The translations under genes were made by a program, and so were the position numbers. Below are positions 46,888 through 56,727 of a stretch of DNA of 64,000 nucleotides, piece by piece. Numbering within the stretch: position 1 is the stretch's first letter; each line of letters opens with the position of its first letter. The notes below the pieces were generated by a model, which saw only the letters and a list, made by a program, of their open reading frames with translations, did no database searches and had not been told where the DNA came from. The stretch is from JAENWD01 sp963837165 (lineage in GTDB: Bacteria > Acidobacteriota > Vicinamibacteria > Vicinamibacterales > JAENWD01), in assembly GCA_963837165.1 (NCBI GenBank), contig CAWIMD010000003.1, positions 434,001 through 498,000 of the forward strand, written 5' to 3'.

Positions 46888-47439
46888 TCAGGGATACGCG
46901 ATGAGGTCCTCGCGCCTGGGGTCGAGCACCGGATGCGATCGATCGCGCGCGGAGAGGAGAGGGTCGTCGGTGGGCCACCGGATTGCCACGAGCGGATCGT
47001 CCCACGGCAGCCCCGCCTCGCCGCCCGGGTCGTAGACGTCACTGCACTTGTACTCGACCTCGGCCGCATCGCTCAGCACGAGGAACCCGTGCGCGAACCC
47101 GTGTGGTACATAGATCCAGCGGAAGTCGTCGCCATGCATGTCCGTGCCCAGCCAGCGGGCGAACGTCGAGGATCCGCGACGCACATCCACGACGACATCG
47201 AAGATGGCGCCGCTCAGCACGCGCAGCAGCTTCGCCTGCGGACGCCGCCACTGCCAGTGCATGCCGCGCAGGGTGCCGCGCACCGAGCGCGAATGGTTGT
47301 CCTGAACGAACGTGTCGCGGACGCCGAGAGCCGCCATCCGCTCGGCACGGAACTGCTCGACGAAGAAACCCCGGCTGTCGCGGTGAACGTCGAGCTCGAT
47401 GAGACACACGCCCGGAAGGGCGGTCTCGATGCGTCGCAT
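46888..47439 (-). CDS. rfbC: dTDP-4-dehydrorhamnose 3,5-epimerase
   Basis: 183 residues, cupin fold. GVCLIELDVHRDSRGFFVEQ opens the family; NHSRSVRGTLRGMHWQWRR holds the catalytic His; FDVVVDVRRGSSTFARWLG and WIYVPHGFAHGFLVLSD include the substrate-binding strands; the end has DDPLVAIRWPTDDPLLSARD. It makes dTDP-L-rhamnose precursor with rfbA upstream and presumably rfbB/rfbD elsewhere, feeding rhamnose to the EPS. ATG 47439 overlaps the rfbA stop (ATGA). Confidence 0.93.
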   Translation of the reverse strand: MRRIETALPGVCLIELDVHRDSRGFFVEQFRAERMAALGVRDTFVQDNHSRSVRGTLRGMHWQWRRPQAKLLRVLSGAIFDVVVDVRRGSSTFARWLGTDMHGDDFRWIYVPHGFAHGFLVLSDAAEVEYKCSDVYDPGGEAGLPWDDPLVAIRWPTDDPLLSARDRSHPVLDPRREDLIAYP

Positions 47440-48332
47440 CACGGCGCGGACCCGGACAGGTCCTGCGCCACGAGCCGCAGCAGGTACTGGCCGTAGGCGC
47501 TGCCCACCATGGATCGGCCGGCGCGCTCGATGTCGGCCGTGCCAATCCAGCCGAGCCGCCAGGCGATCTCCTCCAGGCAGGCCATCATCATGCCCTGCCG
47601 CTCCTCGATGCTCTGCACGAAGGTCGCCGCCTGCAGCAGCGACTCGAACGTCCCGGTGTCGAGCCAGGCCACGCCACGGCCGAGCAGTTCGACCGTGAGC
47701 GCGCCATGGGTGAGATAGGCGCGGTTGACATCCGTGATCTCGAGCTCGCCACGCGAGGAGGGCTGGAGCCCGGCCGCGATCTGGAGCACGTCGTTGTCGT
47801 AGAAGTACAGCCCCGTGACGGCGTACGGCGATCGCGGCCGCGCCGGCTTCTCCTCGAGGCTCACCGGCCGCCCCGACTCGTCCAGCTGCACGACACCGTA
47901 GCGCTCGGGATCTTTCACCGCGTACCCGAAGATCGTGGCCCCGGAGGTGCGGTCCGCCGCGCGGCGAAGCACCTCGGGCAGACCGGCGCCGTAGAAGAGG
48001 TTGTCCCCAAGGGCGAGTGCCACCCGGTCCGAGCCGACAAAGGCGCGGCCGATGAGGAACGCCTGGGCCAGCCCGTCCGGTGCGGGCTGGACGGCATACG
48101 ACAGGTTGACGCCAAATCCTGCGCCCGACCCGAGCAGCTGCCGGAACGCCGACTGGTCGTCCGGCGTGCTGATGAGGAGGATGTCCCTGATACCGGCGAG
48201 CATCAGGGTGGAGAACGGGTAGTACACGAGGGGCTTGCTGTACACGGGCATGAGCTGCTTCGAGACCGCCCGTGTCAGCGGATAGAGTCGCGATCCGCTT
48301 CCGCCCGCGAGAATGATGCCCTTCAGCGCCAC
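47439..48332 (-). CDS. rfbA: Glucose-1-phosphate thymidylyltransferase
   Basis: 297 residues, usual length. GIILAGGSGSRLYPLTRAVS is the nucleotidyl-binding signature, KQLMPVYSKPLVYYPFSTL the substrate loop, LALGDNLFYGAGL the metal-binding Asp, and GVVQLDESGRPVSLEEKPA and RGVAWLDTGTFESLLQA complete the family set. First step of dTDP-rhamnose synthesis. It sits between the EPS operon B promoter region and the LuxR-type gene; only rfbC follows, so rfbB and rfbD are not in this window. Confidence 0.95.
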   Translation of the reverse strand: MALKGIILAGGSGSRLYPLTRAVSKQLMPVYSKPLVYYPFSTLMLAGIRDILLISTPDDQSAFRQLLGSGAGFGVNLSYAVQPAPDGLAQAFLIGRAFVGSDRVALALGDNLFYGAGLPEVLRRAADRTSGATIFGYAVKDPERYGVVQLDESGRPVSLEEKPARPRSPYAVTGLYFYDNDVLQIAAGLQPSSRGELEITDVNRAYLTHGALTVELLGRGVAWLDTGTFESLLQAATFVQSIEERQGMMMACLEEIAWRLGWIGTADIERAGRSMVGSAYGQYLLRLVAQDLSGSAP

Positions 48333-48396
48333 ACCGAGAAGAGCCTAGCACGGCCAGACCGGTAGCCCGGTGGCGGCGGTGCTGCGCCGGCCGCAC

Positions 48397-48753
48397 TTAC
48401 TTGGCGAGGGCGTCGGGCTCGCGCGTGGCGGGCCGCTGGGAAATCCAGGGCGGCGACAGGACCCCGAGGCGCAGCCGCTCGACCGCCTGGTCGCGGCTCG
48501 ACACGCCCAGCTTCTCGTAGATCGTCGTCAGGTAGTTCTTGACGGTCTGCCTTCCGATTCCATGGATCTCCGCAATGCGCCGGGTCGTCTCCCCGCGCAC
48601 CAGTGCCAGCAGCATCTGCTCTTCGCGGGGCGTCAGCCTGAACAGGTTTCGAGTGCTCACGAGCCACCTCGGCGTATATGGGGAAAAACGCCGGAGGACG
48701 CCGGACCGAACAGCTGGTGCACCCGGCGCGGTGATTCGCGTTTTCTTCGCCAC
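48397..48753 (-). CDS. Small LuxR-type (GerE) DNA-binding regulator
   Basis: 118 residues, almost only a LuxR C-terminal HTH: FRLTPREEQMLLALVRGETT, RRIAEIHGIGRQTVKNYLTT and IYEKLGVSSRDQAVER, with a basic 35-residue N-terminal lead and a Pro-rich tail. No receiver or sensor domain. Such stand-alone HTH proteins can bind as dimers without a signal domain. It lies 64 bases before rfbA on the same strand and might regulate the dTDP-sugar or EPS genes. GTG 48753 is the start used; a GTG at 48660 just before the HTH is an alternative. Confidence 0.8.
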   Translation of the reverse strand: MAKKTRITAPGAPAVRSGVLRRFSPYTPRWLVSTRNLFRLTPREEQMLLALVRGETTRRIAEIHGIGRQTVKNYLTTIYEKLGVSSRDQAVERLRLGVLSPPWISQRPATREPDALAK

Positions 48754-48804
48754 GGCCCACTCCCGCGACGGCGCCGCTCAGCCGATAGTCATGGCGACGA
48801 GCCC

Positions 48805-48993
48805 ATGAACGTCGATACCACTCCCCGCCTCGTGCGCGACATCCGGGACGATCAGGGGAACGGTCCAGCCGTCCTGGAGCGACTGCTGGCCCTGATCACC
48901 GTGGCCATGCTGGTGGTGCTCGTCACGGCCACGCTCGGTCAGGGTGTGCTCGTGTTCGTGCAGGATCTCTCCCTGCGCCTGGGCGGCCGCTGA
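48805..48993 (+). CDS. Small single-helix membrane protein, unknown
   Basis: 62 residues from ATG 48805: a polar N-terminus (MNVDTTPRLVRDIRDDQ), one hydrophobic helix at about 27-52 (LLALITVAMLVVLVTATLGQ) and a short basic end (LSLRLGGR). Divergent from the LuxR-type gene with a 51-base gap. No clear ribosome site. The composition looks like a real membrane peptide, but no family is recognised. Confidence 0.45.
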   Translation: MNVDTTPRLVRDIRDDQGNGPAVLERLLALITVAMLVVLVTATLGQGVLVFVQDLSLRLGGR

Positions 48994-49013
48994 CACACGG
49001 CACGCAGGGCACT

Positions 49014-49080
49014 CCTGTGGCGCAGACCTTCAGGTCTGCCAGGAGCGCGTCCGGGCAGGCCTGAAGGCCTGCGCTACAGG
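49014..49080. repeat. REP-like pair of palindromes in inverted arrangement
   Basis: Two 26-base units, 49014-49039 and 49055-49080, are inverted copies of each other. Each contains its own palindrome (GCAGACCTTCAGGTCTGC at 49022-49039; GCAGGCCTGAAGGCCTGC at 49055-49072), and one is the reverse of the other apart from a few transitions. A third copy is at 61621-61645. The layout resembles a bacterial interspersed mosaic element (paired REPs) lying between convergent genes: the small membrane gene on the plus strand and purN on the minus strand. Confidence 0.7.
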
Positions 49081-49120
49081 AAAGCGCGTTCACCGGTCGC
49101 GGAACGACCGGAACCAACGA

Positions 49121-49759
49121 TCAGGTGGCGGCGTCGAGGCCCAGGCGGAGCCGCCGCCCGTCCAGAGACCAGTGGCCGGCCAGCACCTGGCGGATCGCCT
49201 CGGGATACAGTCGATGCTCCACCTCCAGGATCCGCGCCGCCAGCGACTCGGGCGTGTCGTCGTCGCGGACCTCGACGGCTGCCTGCGCCACGATTGGCCC
49301 GGCATCGAGCTCCGGCGTCACCAGGTGGACCGTCGCGCCGGTGATCTTCACGCCGTGCTCGAGCGCCTGTCGCTGGGCGTCCACGCCGGGGAAGGCAGGC
49401 AGCAGCGACGGGTGGATGTTCAGCACGCCGCGGGGAAAGGCATCGATGAACGTGGGGCCGAGCAGGCGCATGAAGCCCGCGAGACACACGAGCCCGACCT
49501 GTCGCGCTCCGAGCTCGGCGGCCAGCGCCGCGTCATAGGCCGCCCGGTCCGGATAGCCCTTGTGCGGCAGCACGCAGGTCTCGATGCCGGCCGCCTGCGC
49601 GCGTGCGAGACCTGCCGCGTCGGCGCGGTTCGAGATCACGAGCGCGACGCGCGCGTCGAGCCGGCCCGACTCGGTCGCGTCGATGATGGCCTGGAGGTTG
49701 GTCCCGCGGCCGGAGATGAGCACGCCGAGCAGGTGCGACACTGGGCGGTCGCCCGGCAT
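49121..49759 (-). CDS. purN: Phosphoribosylglycinamide formyltransferase (GART)
   Basis: 212 residues. LLGVLISGRGTNLQAIIDAT is the phosphate loop, LVCLAGFMRLLGPTFID the core, GVLNIHPSLLPAFPGVDAQ holds the catalytic Asn-His, and KITGATVHLVTPELDAGPIV the catalytic Asp. Uses 10-formyl-THF to formylate GAR in step 3 of purine synthesis. Last gene of the purine operon; its ATG overlaps the purM stop by one base (TAATG). Confidence 0.95.
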   Translation of the reverse strand: MPGDRPVSHLLGVLISGRGTNLQAIIDATESGRLDARVALVISNRADAAGLARAQAAGIETCVLPHKGYPDRAAYDAALAAELGARQVGLVCLAGFMRLLGPTFIDAFPRGVLNIHPSLLPAFPGVDAQRQALEHGVKITGATVHLVTPELDAGPIVAQAAVEVRDDDTPESLAARILEVEHRLYPEAIRQVLAGHWSLDGRRLRLGLDAAT

Positions 49760-50781
49760 TACTGGTAGATCACCCTGCGGTCACCGGCGATCACGCGGCC
49801 GATGTCCACGCTGCCCGGGGCTCCACCGGCATGCAGGGCCGCAATCACGCCGCCGGCCTCCCTGTCGCTGCAGGCCACAATCATCCCGATCCCCATGTTG
49901 AAGGCCCTGAACATCTCGGCGTCGGCGACGTGGCCGCCACGACCGAGCAGGTCGAAGAGCGGCGGGACCGCCCAGGAGTCCCGCACGATGACGGCCGACG
50001 TGCCCCCGGGCAGGATACGTGGCAGGTTCTCGGTAATCCCACCGCCGGTGATGTGCGCCAGTCCCTTCACGACGCCCCGCTCGACCAGAGGCATGACGGA
50101 TCGCAGATAGCTCCGGTGCGGCGCCATCAGCGCGTCGCCGATGGTGCCGCCGAGCTCGGCGACGTGGCTGTCGATGCCGAGTCCCATCGACTCGAACACG
50201 ATCCGCCGCGCCAGCGAGTAGCCGTTCGTGTGCAGACCCGTCGAGGGGATGCCGACGAGCACGTCGCCGGGAACGAGCGTGGCGCCGTCGATGACGCGGC
50301 TCCGCTCGACGAGGCCGACGATGAAGCCGGCCAGGTCGTACTCGCCGTCGGCATAGAAACCCGGCATCTCGGCGGTCTCGCCGCCGAGCAGGGCACAGCC
50401 GTTCTCGCGGCAGGCCGTGGCCATGCCGCCGACGATGTCACCGGCCACCTCCGGCGCGAGACGCCCCGTGGCGAGGTAGTCGAGGAAGAAGAGCGGCGTC
50501 GCACCCTGCACGAGGATGTCGTTGACGCAGTGGTTGACGAGATCCTGCCCCACCGTGTCGTGTCGGCCCGACAGGAACGCCAGCTTCAACTTGGTGCCGA
50601 CGCCGTCGGCCGACGCGACGAGCACGGGCTCGGCCAGTCCGGAGGGAAGCCGGAACAGGCCGCCAAAGGCGCCGATGTCCGAAAGAACGCCTGGCGTGAA
50701 CGTCCGCCGTGCCAGCGACCTGATACGCCGGACCGTTTCGTTGCCGGCGTCGATATCGACGCCGGAGGACTTGTAATCCAT
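49759..50781 (-). CDS. purM: Phosphoribosylformylglycinamidine cyclo-ligase (AIR synthetase)
   Basis: 340 residues. MDYKSSGVDIDAGNETVRRI is the canonical start, followed by LVASADGVGTKLKLAF, CVNDILVQGATPLFFLDYLA, ENGCALLGGETAEMPGFY and HITGGGITENLPRILP. Makes AIR from FGAM with ATP. The ATG (50781) abuts a GGAAC-rich repeat block, so no normal ribosome site or coupling to an upstream purine gene is visible: the four-helix-bundle insertion separates it from the rest of the operon and it may need its own promoter. Confidence 0.95.
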   Translation of the reverse strand: MDYKSSGVDIDAGNETVRRIRSLARRTFTPGVLSDIGAFGGLFRLPSGLAEPVLVASADGVGTKLKLAFLSGRHDTVGQDLVNHCVNDILVQGATPLFFLDYLATGRLAPEVAGDIVGGMATACRENGCALLGGETAEMPGFYADGEYDLAGFIVGLVERSRVIDGATLVPGDVLVGIPSTGLHTNGYSLARRIVFESMGLGIDSHVAELGGTIGDALMAPHRSYLRSVMPLVERGVVKGLAHITGGGITENLPRILPGGTSAVIVRDSWAVPPLFDLLGRGGHVADAEMFRAFNMGIGMIVACSDREAGGVIAALHAGGAPGSVDIGRVIAGDRRVIYQ

Positions 50782-50784
50782 CTC

Positions 50785-50972
50785 GGGTTCCAGGGAACAG
50801 GGAACTCGGGAACCTCGAACGGTGGAAGGCTGGAACGGTGGAACGCTGGAACGAAAGGTTCCACAGTTCCAGAGGTTCAACGGGTCAGCAGGTTCCAGGA
50901 GTTCTGGGTTCGGCTCGTTCTTGTTCCACGGGTTCGGTTCCTCAGGTTCGGTTCCTCAGGTTCGGTTCCGCT
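50785..50972. repeat. Left GGAAC/GGTTC array beside the four-helix-bundle gene
   Basis: Degenerate pentamer-rich DNA that reads GGAAC every 8-20 bases up to about 50852, then flips at a small hairpin (GGAAC-gaaag-GTTCC, 50848-50862) to GGTTC polarity. It ends in three tandem 14-base units GGTTCGGTTCCTCA (50931-50944, 50945-50958, and 50959-50972 with a variant end). It occupies nearly the whole gap between purM and the four-helix-bundle ATG. No protein-coding sense in any frame. Confidence 0.8.
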
Positions 50973-51002
50973 GTGGAACGCATCGTGCGTTAGCAACCTC
51001 GC

Positions 51003-51395
51003 ATGATCGCCCGCAAAGTCCAGGATCTCATCGTTTGGCAGCTCGCCACGCAAATCCAGGATGCCGCGTTGGAGATTTCTGCCGCGCCGGCGGTCCGACG
51101 GCAGTACAAATTCTGCTCACAGTTCGAAAGCGCGGCGCGTTCGATCCCCGCGAATGTCGCCGAGGGGTTCGCGCGCTTTACCCCCTCGGACTTCGCGCGT
51201 TTCCTCAGATACGCCCGCGGCTCGCTGGGCGAGCTCGAAGTGTACATCAGCGAAGCTCGCAAGCGGGGGTGGATGTCGGAGGACCAGCTCGCCGGCTTCG
51301 ATCGCTTGTGCCGCCGGTTCACGGTGGCCTGCATACGGCTGACGAAGTACCTCGACGATCTCGGCACTCGGCCTGCGCCACGGCGTCGGCCATAG
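51003..51395 (+). CDS. S23/Avd-like four-helix-bundle protein
   Basis: 130 residues with the full family signature: KVQDLIVWQLATQIQDAALE (the L-x-V-W start), FCSQFESAARSIPANVAEGF (S-I-P-A-N-V-A-E-G), ARFTPSDFARFLRYARGSLG followed by ELEVYISEARK, and a final helix with CIRLTKYLDDLG. The family forms small basic four-helix bundles. Members occur in 23S rRNA intervening sequences and as Avd accessory proteins of diversity-generating retroelements, but most, like this one, are orphans of unknown role. It runs opposite to the purine operon and is enclosed by inverted GGTTC arrays on both sides, with no reverse transcriptase or rRNA nearby. Confidence 0.9.
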   Translation: MIARKVQDLIVWQLATQIQDAALEISAAPAVRRQYKFCSQFESAARSIPANVAEGFARFTPSDFARFLRYARGSLGELEVYISEARKRGWMSEDQLAGFDRLCRRFTVACIRLTKYLDDLGTRPAPRRRP

Positions 51396-51403
51396 CTCAC
51401 CCG

Positions 51404-51580
51404 TGAACCCGATCCTGCCGAACCGCGCGTTGCGCTCGGAACCGAACCTGCCGAACAAGAACCCGCTGAAACCAGAACCCTGGAACCCGACAACCTGATG
51501 AACCCCCTGAACCCCGGAACCGGCGCCGAGGTTCCGAGGTTCCCGTTCCGAGGTTCCCGTTCCGAGGTTCCCGTTCCGAG
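51404..51580. repeat. Right GAACC/GGTTCC array beside the four-helix-bundle gene
   Basis: Begins 9 bases after the four-helix-bundle stop. GAACC polarity to about 51520, then a near-palindrome GGAACCGGCGCCGAGGTTCC (51516-51535) where polarity flips, then tandem 14-base units GTTCCGAGGTTCCC at 51531-51544, 51545-51558 and 51559-51572 plus an 8-base partial copy to 51580. The gene-proximal half is the inverse of the gene-proximal half of the left array, so a transcript through the gene could pair across it. It ends 12 bases before the HEAT-gene stop. Confidence 0.8.
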
Positions 51581-51591
51581 TCTCCGAGTCG

Positions 51592-52803
51592 CTAGAATCC
51601 CAGCTCCCGGATCAGCGCCTGCGCGTTGCGACGCTGCTCGCTGCCTTCCGGCGCCGCCCAGTACGCGTGCCGGACGGCGGCGAAGAACGTCTCCTCGGCG
51701 TAGTCCTCTTCGAGCATGGCAAAGCCGTCGGCCAGCAGATCGATAGCGCCCTTGGTTTCGTGCCGGCGCCCAAGGGCGTCCAGAAGGAGCGCCGGCTTCC
51801 GGACGGCAACGGTCGCCGTCGCCAGGGCCAGCGGCGCGCGTGCGGGCTCCCGCGCCGGATCGCCGAGGTCCAGCAGCGCATCCACTGCCTTCGTGTCGCC
51901 CGACTCCGCGATCGCGCCGAGGCCGGTGGCCGCGCTGCGCAGCAGTTCCTGGTAGCCGCCGATCTTGTCGGTGAACGTCAGCGTCCGGATCAGGTACCCG
52001 CGGTGCGTGTCGCAGTTGACGCCGAGCAGGCAGATCGCGGCGGCGATGACCGGCTGCGCCTCCTTCGGCGCGGTGTGCTGGAGGCCGGCGAGCACGCCGA
52101 GCGACGCTTTGTCGCCGATCTTCCCCAGCGCCAGAGCCGCGTCGTCCTGGAGCGGGCCGTCGAGCGCCGCCACCCCGCTGATCGCCTTCACCGCGTAGGC
52201 GGCCTTGTAGTCGCCGAGCGCCTCGATGACCGTGCTGCGGAAGAAGTCCTGCCCGCGCGACACGTCGCGCATCAACGCCTGCTGGACCTTCGGGTCGCTG
52301 CCCTGGGCGGCGAGCGCGCGCACCAGCGACGGGCGGACGAACTCCGCGGTTTCCTTGTCGAGTGCCGCCAGCAGCGAGGGCAGCAGCGACGGGTCGGGAT
52401 GATGCTCGAAGTACTCGTAGCCGACCGCCCGGAGTCGATCGTTGGGATCCTCGAGCGCGTGCGCCATCGCGTCGTGGATGCGGGGGTCCTTGAAGCCGGT
52501 GAGCAGGACCAGGGCGCGATACCGGACGTAACCGTCGCGATGGGTATCCACCGCGTCGAGCAGCGCCGCCACGGCCATCGGTCCGTCGGCGCGCCGGACG
52601 GTGCTGGACGCCTTCATCCGGGCCAGGTCGTCGAACGCCCCCAGGTGATCGATGGCGTCGTGCAGCTGTTCGATCGCAACGGCCGGCTCGGCGGCCGGCG
52701 CGGGGGCCTGGGCTCGGGGCTGCTGCGCGGGCGCCTTCGACGCGTCGGTCGCCGTCAGGCCCGTTGACAGCAGCGCCGCCAGCGCAGCGGCGGCTGCGGT
52801 CAT
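51592..52803 (-). CDS. HEAT-repeat protein coupled to purF, unknown function
   Basis: 403 residues. N-terminal signal-like helix (AAAALAALLSTGLTA) and an Ala/Pro/Gln-rich linker to about 45, then an all-alpha body of HEAT-like repeats (GPMAVAALLDAVDTHRDGYV, DPRIHDAMAHALEDPNDRLR, GPLQDDAALALGKIGDKASL). Probably exported or membrane-anchored. Its ATG overlaps the purF stop (ATGA), an odd partnership for a secreted scaffold; I know of no purine role for it. The stop is followed at once by the GGTTCC array. Confidence 0.8.
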   Translation of the reverse strand: MTAAAAALAALLSTGLTATDASKAPAQQPRAQAPAPAAEPAVAIEQLHDAIDHLGAFDDLARMKASSTVRRADGPMAVAALLDAVDTHRDGYVRYRALVLLTGFKDPRIHDAMAHALEDPNDRLRAVGYEYFEHHPDPSLLPSLLAALDKETAEFVRPSLVRALAAQGSDPKVQQALMRDVSRGQDFFRSTVIEALGDYKAAYAVKAISGVAALDGPLQDDAALALGKIGDKASLGVLAGLQHTAPKEAQPVIAAAICLLGVNCDTHRGYLIRTLTFTDKIGGYQELLRSAATGLGAIAESGDTKAVDALLDLGDPAREPARAPLALATATVAVRKPALLLDALGRRHETKGAIDLLADGFAMLEEDYAEETFFAAVRHAYWAAPEGSEQRRNAQALIRELGF

Positions 52804-54231
52804 GGGATGACCGGGTCGCGCTCCTGCTCCACGGGCTTCAGGGTGAGCTGGAGGTACGCGGCCTCGTTGCGCGGGAACGCGACGGGGTACTGGCCGGTGT
52901 AGCAGGAGGTGCAGTACCGACTGCCGGTCGGTTCCCACCGCGTCGAGCAGGCCGTCCAGGCTGAGATAGCTGAGCGTCTCGGCGTCCAGATACCGGCGGA
53001 TCTCGTCGAGCGAGTGCGTCGCCGCAATGAGCTCGGAACGGCGCGGCGTGTCCACGCCGTAGAAGCAGGGCGAGATCGTCGGCGGGCAGCTGATGCGCAT
53101 GTGGACCTCCTTCGCGCCTGCCGCCTTCACCATCTTCACGATCTTGCGGCTGGTGGTGCCGCGGACGATCGAGTCGTCCACCAGGATCACGCGCTTGCCC
53201 TCGAGAATGCTCCGGACCGGGTTCAGCTTCACGCGGACGCCGAAGTGCCGGATCGACTGCTGCGGCTGGATGAACGTGCGGCCCACGTAGTGGTTGCGGA
53301 TGAGCCCGATCCGCAGCGGGATCCCGCTCTCCTCGGCGAAGCCCACCGCCGCACAGACCCCGGAGTCGGGAATGGGCACCACCACGTCGGCGTCGATCGG
53401 CGCCTCGCGGGCGAGAATCCGTCCGAGGTTGGTGCGCACCTCGTTCACGCTCTTGCCAAACACGTAGCTGTCGGGGCGCGCGAAGTACACGTGCTCGAAC
53501 ACGCAGTGCGCCAGCCGCTCGGTCAGGAACGGCCGGATCGACCGCAGCCCCTGCGGGCCGATCACGACCACCTCCCCGGGCTCGACGTCGCGCACGTAGG
53601 TCGCGCCGATCAGGTCCATCGCGCACGTCTCGGAGCAGGCCACCCAGGCGTCGCCGAGCTTGCCCAGTGCGAGCGGCCGGAAGCCATGCGGATCCCGCAC
53701 GGCAATCATGCGGTCGGCCGTCAGCAGCACCAGGGAAAACGCCCCCCGGATCTGCTGCACCGACTCGATGATCGCGTCCTCGATGGTGGCGGCCCTGGAC
53801 CGGGCGTACAGGTGCAGGATCACCTCCGTGTCGCTCGACGTCTGGAAGATGGACCCGAGGCGCACCAGGTGATCCCTGAGCTCCTGCGCGTTCACGAGGT
53901 TGCCGTTGTGGGCAATGGCAATCTGGCCGTGCGCGCAGTCGATCAGGATCGGCTGCGCGTTCGTGAGAGCGCTGTCGCCGGCCGTCGAATAGCGCGTGTG
54001 CCCGATGGCCGACTCGCCGGTGAGCGTGGCGAGGCGCGCCGAGTCGAAGACGTCGGCCACGTAGCCCATGTCCTTCGACACGACGACCTGGTGGCCGTCG
54101 GCGGCCGCGATGCCCGCGCTCTCCTGCCCGCGATGCTGCATCGCGTAGAGGCCGAGATACGCGAGGTTGGCCGCCTCGGGATGGCCGGCAATACCGAACA
54201 GCGCGCACTCCTCGTGGAACTTGTCGAACAT
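52800..54231 (-). CDS. purF: Amidophosphoribosyltransferase, one frameshift near the C-terminus
   Basis: About 476 residues. The start MFDKFHEECALFGIAGHPE puts the class II glutaminase nucleophile at Cys9 behind a short propeptide; MQHRGQESAGIA, SAIGHTRYSTAGDS, IAHNGNLVN and VILVDDSIVRGTTSRKIVKM (PRPP loop) follow. Near 52914-52917 one extra base breaks AVGTDRQ from RYCTSCYTGQYPVAFPRNEA, the conserved end, which then reads to TGA at 52800. It catalyses the first committed step of purine synthesis, so the indel is more likely an error than a loss. 46 bases separate it from purL. Confidence 0.92.
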
Positions 54232-54277
54232 GTGTGTTCCGTTCCCCTGATCGGGCGAATCCGGCTGCGATGGCACC

Positions 54278-56514
<2,237 letters not shown>

Positions 56515-56518
<4 letters not shown>

Positions 56519-56727
56519 GATGGGTCGGATGTGATGAAGTACACGGCCAGGCTCACGTCAAGCGCGGCCACGGCGCCGAGCACGCTCGCCACCAGCAGAC
56601 GCGCCTGCTCGGACACGTCGATGACGCCCTCGTAGACCAGCAGCGTCACGATCAGCATCATGAGGCCCGAGGCCCCGATGGCCAGGCCCAGGATTCGCCG
56701 TTTTCCGCGCGCGTCCTCGTCAGTCAC
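56515..56727 (-). CDS. Small two-helix membrane protein between purQ and purL
   Basis: 70 residues: a charged start (MTDEDARGKRR), helix one about 13-30 (LGLAIGASGLMMLIVTLLV) and helix two about 44-62 (LVASVLGAVAALDVSLAVYF). GTG start overlaps the purQ stop and its stop overlaps purL, so it is fully embedded in and coupled to the purine operon. No known family; conservation of this position in relatives would be the test of function. Confidence 0.7.

Noticed and set aside
48370..48804. Plus-strand extension upstream of the 62-residue membrane protein
   Set aside because: The upstream part is antisense to the LuxR-type gene and has no hydrophobic or conserved features; only the part from ATG 48805 looks protein-like.
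50785..51580. CRISPR array or minisatellite reading of the GGTTC repeats
   Set aside because: Units are 14 bases with no unique spacers, the surrounding repeats are degenerate, and there are no cas genes.
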